This document shows, piece by piece, positions 6,584 to 8,225 of a stretch of DNA of 8,225 nucleotides. The DNA is taken from positions 1-8,225 of the forward strand of contig DRPD01000123.1 in the NCBI GenBank assembly GCA_011374735.1, read 5' to 3'. Both the position numbers and the translations under genes were made by a program. The stretch is from Thermopetrobacter sp. GTDB taxonomy: Bacteria; Pseudomonadota; Alphaproteobacteria; Rhizobiales; Aestuariivirgaceae. Every line of letters starts with the position of its first letter. Positions within the stretch are counted from its first letter, which is position 1. Below the pieces are notes generated by a model. The model had not been told where the DNA came from. It saw nothing but the letters and a program-made list of their open reading frames with translations, and did not search any database.

Positions 6584-6674
6584 CCACGGTCGTGGGAAAG
6601 ACTTCCGCTGACTGTTGATCCGTAGGATGGGACAACGGTCTTCCATTCTCCGTCTTCGCAAGGAGACTCATCAA
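6583..6674 (+). repeat. 92-bp tRNA-associated repeat, copy U1 (5' of tRNA-Leu)
   Basis: It starts with the perfect hairpin CCCACGGTCGTGGG (6583-6596), whose first C is the complement of the first tRNA base, and runs away from the tRNA to ACTCATCAA at 6674. It is the mirror image of copy L1 (77 of 92 matches, no gap, counted by hand). As this is the 5' side of the tRNA gene, the copy would have to contain or sit downstream of the tRNA promoter. Confidence 0.88.
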
Positions 6675-6703
6675 GTGAGGCTCCTCCGCTATATGTCTCT
6701 CCG

Positions 6704-6783
6704 CCCACGGTCGTGGGACTCTCCTTTCGCAGACTGTTGATCCGTAGGGTGGGACCGCGGTCTTCCTTTTTTCCAACCTCCGC
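6704..6783 (+). repeat. 92-bp tRNA-associated repeat, copy U2 (3'-truncated)
   Basis: It starts with the same CCCACGGTCGTGGG hairpin (6704-6717), exactly 121 bp after the start of U1, and shares the core GACTGTTGATCCGTAGG and CGGTCTTCC. It loses similarity near 6783, where copy U3 begins inside the expected unit. The hairpin is intact here although no tRNA is adjacent. Confidence 0.78.
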
Positions 6784-6786
6784 AAA

Positions 6787-6852
6787 CCGTTGATCCGTGG
6801 GAGAGGGCAACGGTCTTCCACTCCCGGCCATCGCCAGGAGGCTCATCAACGG
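6787..6852 (+). repeat. 92-bp tRNA-associated repeat, copy U3 (5'-truncated)
   Basis: This copy lacks the first hairpin and begins at CCGTTGAT (6787-6794). It ends with the exact inverse ATCAACGG (6845-6852), so the remaining 66 bp have perfect 8-bp terminal inverted repeats. The inner core GATCCGTGGG and CAACGGTCTTCCA matches the other copies. It may show the minimal mobile or foldable part of the repeat. Confidence 0.78.
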
Positions 6853-7015
6853 CCGTTCTGCCGGCGCATTCCTTGACAATGGTTGCCGTGTTCACCTCCC
6901 GCTGAAAAGCTATGCCTGACCTTCTCTCCTTCCGTGCCGGTAGATACTCCGCGGATGTGGTCTTTTCCACTGTTTTCCGGCTTCCGGCCCCGGCGCGCGC
7001 TGCGCTTGGCCGGGG
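6853..7015. other. Gene-free stretch with a GC hairpin
   Basis: Open reading frames here look like chance frames. A plus-strand TTGACA at 6873-6878 has no -10 box at normal spacing. Arms CCCCGGC (6988-6994) and GCCGGGG (7009-7015) form a 7-bp inverted repeat with a 14-base loop, directly next to the longer hairpin at 7016-7048. Bases 6853-6875 still resemble the tail that follows other copies of the 92-bp repeat. I see nothing else. Confidence 0.4.
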
Positions 7016-7048
7016 TTGACGCGCCGCTGGCTTGCCAGCGGGCGTCAA
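7016..7048 (-). terminator. Long hairpin after the rlmB-DUF1737 operon
   Basis: TTGACGC (7016-7022) pairs with GCGTCAA (7042-7048), and CCGCTGGC (7024-7031) pairs with GCCAGCGG (7034-7041). This gives a 15-bp stem with a single bulged base and a 2-base centre. It begins 3 bases beyond the DUF1737 stop codon on the minus strand, the right place for a transcription terminator or a 3'-end protecting structure. No U-tract follows, so classical intrinsic termination is not proven. Confidence 0.55.
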
Positions 7049-7051
7049 GTG

Positions 7052-7234
7052 TCAGGTTTCTGATTTCAGAATTACCGCCTGAGCGACGATCACCTGGCCA
7101 TTGTCCATGGCGATGGCCGGCGAGCCATACAGCTCATAGCCTTCTTCCAGGGCCTGAGAGACGCGGGCGCAGAAGGCGGCGTCGTCCGGCCCGGTCAGCA
7201 GGCGATAGCGTTTGCGCTCGGCTTTTTCGGTCAT
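7052..7234 (-). CDS. DUF1737 domain protein
   Basis: This 60-residue protein carries the compact DUF1737 pattern: KRYRLLTGPDDAAFCARV (8-25), GYELYGSPAI (32-41) and VIVAQAVI (48-55). It has no signal peptide or membrane segment, so it is a small cytoplasmic protein; the family has no established function. Its ATG overlaps the rlmB stop in ATGA, and GGGAGAAG lies a few bases upstream inside rlmB, so it is cotranscribed and probably translationally coupled with the rRNA methyltransferase. Length is normal for the family. Confidence 0.85.
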   Translation of the reverse strand: MTEKAERKRYRLLTGPDDAAFCARVSQALEEGYELYGSPAIAMDNGQVIVAQAVILKSET

Positions 7235-7974
7235 GCATCTTCTCCCGCTTGCTTGGTCATGGCGAACAGGGTGATGGCGGCGGCGTTGGAGACGTTCAGC
7301 GAACGGATGGGGCCGGGCAGGGCGAGGCGCACCAGGTGATCGCAGGAGCGCCGGGTGAGCTGGCGCAGGCCCTTGCCCTCCGCGCCCAGCACGATGGCCG
7401 CCGCCTCGGGCACGGCACCGGCCGTGTCGAGAACCGCCGGCGCCTCGCTGTCCAGTCCGTAGATGGTGAAGCCGTAATCCTTCAATTCCGCGATGGCGCG
7501 GGCCAGGTTGGTGACCTTCACATAGGGCACGTGCTCCAGCGCCCCGGAGGCCGCCTTGGCCAGCACCGCGGAGCTCTCCGGCGCGTGCCGGGCCGTGGTG
7601 ACCACGGCGCTGGCGGCGAAGGCGCAGGCGGTGCGCAGGATGGCGCCGACGTTGTGCGGGTCGGTGACCTGATCGAGCAGCACCACGACGCCGTGGCGCG
7701 GGATCTGGTCGAGCCGCGGCTGGGCCAGCGGATCGGCGATCAGCAGCACCCCCTGATGCACCGCGTCCGGCCCCAGTTCGCGGTTCAGCGCCCGTGGATG
7801 CACGATGTCGGGCTCGATCCCGGCCGCCCTGAAGGCCTCTTGCAGCTTGCGCGCCGCGTTGCGGGTGGCCCGCGCGCGGCGGAACACCCGGCGCGGATTG
7901 TTCAGCGCCGCTTCGCAGGTGTGCAGGCCGTAGAGAATCTCGTGTTCGGGCATGTTGCGTGCGTGTTTCTGCAT
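7231..7974 (-). CDS. rlmB: 23S rRNA (guanosine-2'-O)-methyltransferase RlmB
   Basis: RlmB uses S-adenosylmethionine to methylate the 2'-O of G2251 (E. coli numbering) in the peptidyl-transferase P loop of 23S rRNA. In the 247-residue reading, an N-terminal L30e-like RNA-binding domain (about 11-85, beginning HEILYGLHTCEAAL) precedes the SpoU/TrmD-fold domain. That domain has motif 1 LDQVTDPHNVGAILRTA (100-116), motif 2 LGAEGKGLR (196-204) and motif 3 RSLNVSNAAAI (224-234), all intact. The start is uncertain: ATG at 7998, 7974 and 7953 are in frame, none with a strong ribosome site, and 8052 lies within the divergent tRNA promoter. I chose 7974 because a TATAAG box at 7987-7982 puts the likely transcript start right before it. 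A related SpoU-family specificity such as TrmH cannot be fully excluded. Confidence 0.92.
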   Translation of the reverse strand: MQKHARNMPEHEILYGLHTCEAALNNPRRVFRRARATRNAARKLQEAFRAAGIEPDIVHPRALNRELGPDAVHQGVLLIADPLAQPRLDQIPRHGVVVLLDQVTDPHNVGAILRTACAFAASAVVTTARHAPESSAVLAKAASGALEHVPYVKVTNLARAIAELKDYGFTIYGLDSEAPAVLDTAGAVPEAAAIVLGAEGKGLRQLTRRSCDHLVRLALPGPIRSLNVSNAAAITLFAMTKQAGEDA

Positions 7975-7981
7975 GGGAGCT

Positions 7982-8009
7982 CTTATAGCGTGCGCCATTG
8001 AGAAGTCAC
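7982..8009 (-). promoter_or_regulatory. Likely rlmB promoter
   Basis: On the minus strand GTGACT (8009-8004, four of six consensus bases) is followed after 16 bases by TATAAG (7987-7982). Transcription would begin near 7975, directly before the ATG at 7974, which implies a leaderless message or use of the downstream ATG at 7953. It is divergent from the tRNA-Tyr promoter, with 17 bp between the two -35 boxes. Confidence 0.5.
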
Positions 8010-8026
8010 ACGGCTTTCTCCCCCGC

Positions 8027-8055
8027 TTGACAGGGGGCGGGGCAGGGTGCATAGA
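8027..8055 (+). promoter_or_regulatory. Promoter of tRNA-Tyr
   Basis: A perfect TTGACA (8027-8032) is followed after 17 bases by CATAGA (8050-8055). The downstream discriminator GCGGG is GC-rich, typical of stable-RNA promoters under stringent control. A palindrome CGGGCA-CC-TGCCCG (8057-8070) covers the expected start of transcription near 8062. The tRNA begins about 70 bases further on, a longish leader that must be trimmed. Confidence 0.65.
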
Positions 8056-8134
8056 GCGGGCACCTGCCCGTGGATTCAGCGCGGGCGGCGAGATGTCCCG
8101 TGCCTTGCGGAATTGCTGATAGAGGACCGAATCC

Positions 8135-8219
8135 GGAGGGGTGCCCGAGTGGCTAAAGGGGACGGGCTGTAAACCCGTTGGCTATGCCTACGCTGGTTCG
8201 AATCCAGCCCCCTCCACCA
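8135..8219 (+). tRNA. tRNA-Tyr(GUA)
   Basis: This is an 85-nt class II tRNA. The acceptor stem is GGAGGGG with CCCCTCC, the discriminator base is A and CCA is encoded (8217-8219). The anticodon stem ACGGG/CCCGT encloses loop CTGTAAA, giving anticodon GTA (8169-8171). It has a long variable arm and a T arm GCTGG-TTCGAAT-CCAGC. In many alphaproteobacteria this tRNA leads the tRNA-Gly, tuf, tRNA-Trp, secE cluster; only six bases remain in the window, so that cannot be checked. Unlike the other two tRNAs here, its CCA is followed by ACCAGT, not by the start of the 92-bp repeat. Confidence 0.97.
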
Positions 8220-8225
8220 ACCAGT

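Noticed and set aside
6284..6852. CRISPR array
   Set aside because: Units are long (92 of 121 bp conserved), few, inverted around a tRNA, and the 29-bp spacers resemble one another rather than being unique.
6873..6901. Plus-strand promoter at TTGACA (6873)
   Set aside because: No -10 box occurs 16-18 bases downstream and no plus-strand gene follows.
7975..8052. RlmB extended to ATG 8052
   Set aside because: It would place coding sequence over both divergent promoters, has no ribosome site, and adds residues not typical of the family.

Overview
The window is a GC-rich chromosomal segment of an alphaproteobacterium, probably Rhodospirillales-like although the order is a guess. The evidence is a short ProS without the large editing insertion, the proS-lolC-lolD gene order, RlmB next to tRNA-Tyr, DUF1737 and DUF2905 genes, and scattered palindromes of the CGTCATTGCCGG...CCGGCAATCCAG type common in this class. 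Most genes are housekeeping. The unusual material lies between them.

Layout. Positions 1-260 hold the tail of an unidentified plus-strand gene, then a small DUF2905 membrane protein on the minus strand. Positions 414-4015 are a plus-strand block: proS (prolyl-tRNA synthetase), a 289-bp spacer with two inverted palindromic repeats, then lolC and lolD, which overlap by 8 bp and encode the lipoprotein-releasing ABC transporter of the inner membrane. Positions 4016-4467 have no gene. They hold four more palindromes and one copy of a different, 92-bp repeat that ends exactly at the CCA of tRNA-Glu(UUC). That tRNA (minus strand) has a clear promoter just after a patatin-like phospholipase gene (4606-5532, minus). 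The phospholipase is divergent from an exported thioredoxin-fold protein with a Tat-like signal (5642-6244, plus).

Positions 6245-7051 centre on tRNA-Leu(UAA) (6497-6583, minus). The tRNA is bracketed without a gap by two mirror-image copies of the 92-bp repeat, and each side has a second copy exactly 121 bp further out. A third, 5'-truncated copy lies on the right. The rest of the window holds an rlmB-DUF1737 operon (minus, ATGA overlap) followed by a strong hairpin, and a plus-strand tRNA-Tyr(GUA) with its own TTGACA promoter.

The main candidate for something undescribed is the 92-bp repeat family: six copies, gapless alignment over 92 bp among four of them, a terminal hairpin touching the CCA end of two different tRNA genes, and a compensatory base-pair swap in that hairpin. 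It may be a tRNA-associated mobile repeat or a tRNA 3'-trailer element. The sequence alone does not decide which. Translation (proS, three tRNAs, rRNA methylation) and the cell envelope (LolCD, phospholipase, exported thioredoxin) are the two functional themes, but only lolC-lolD and rlmB-DUF1737 look like true operons.
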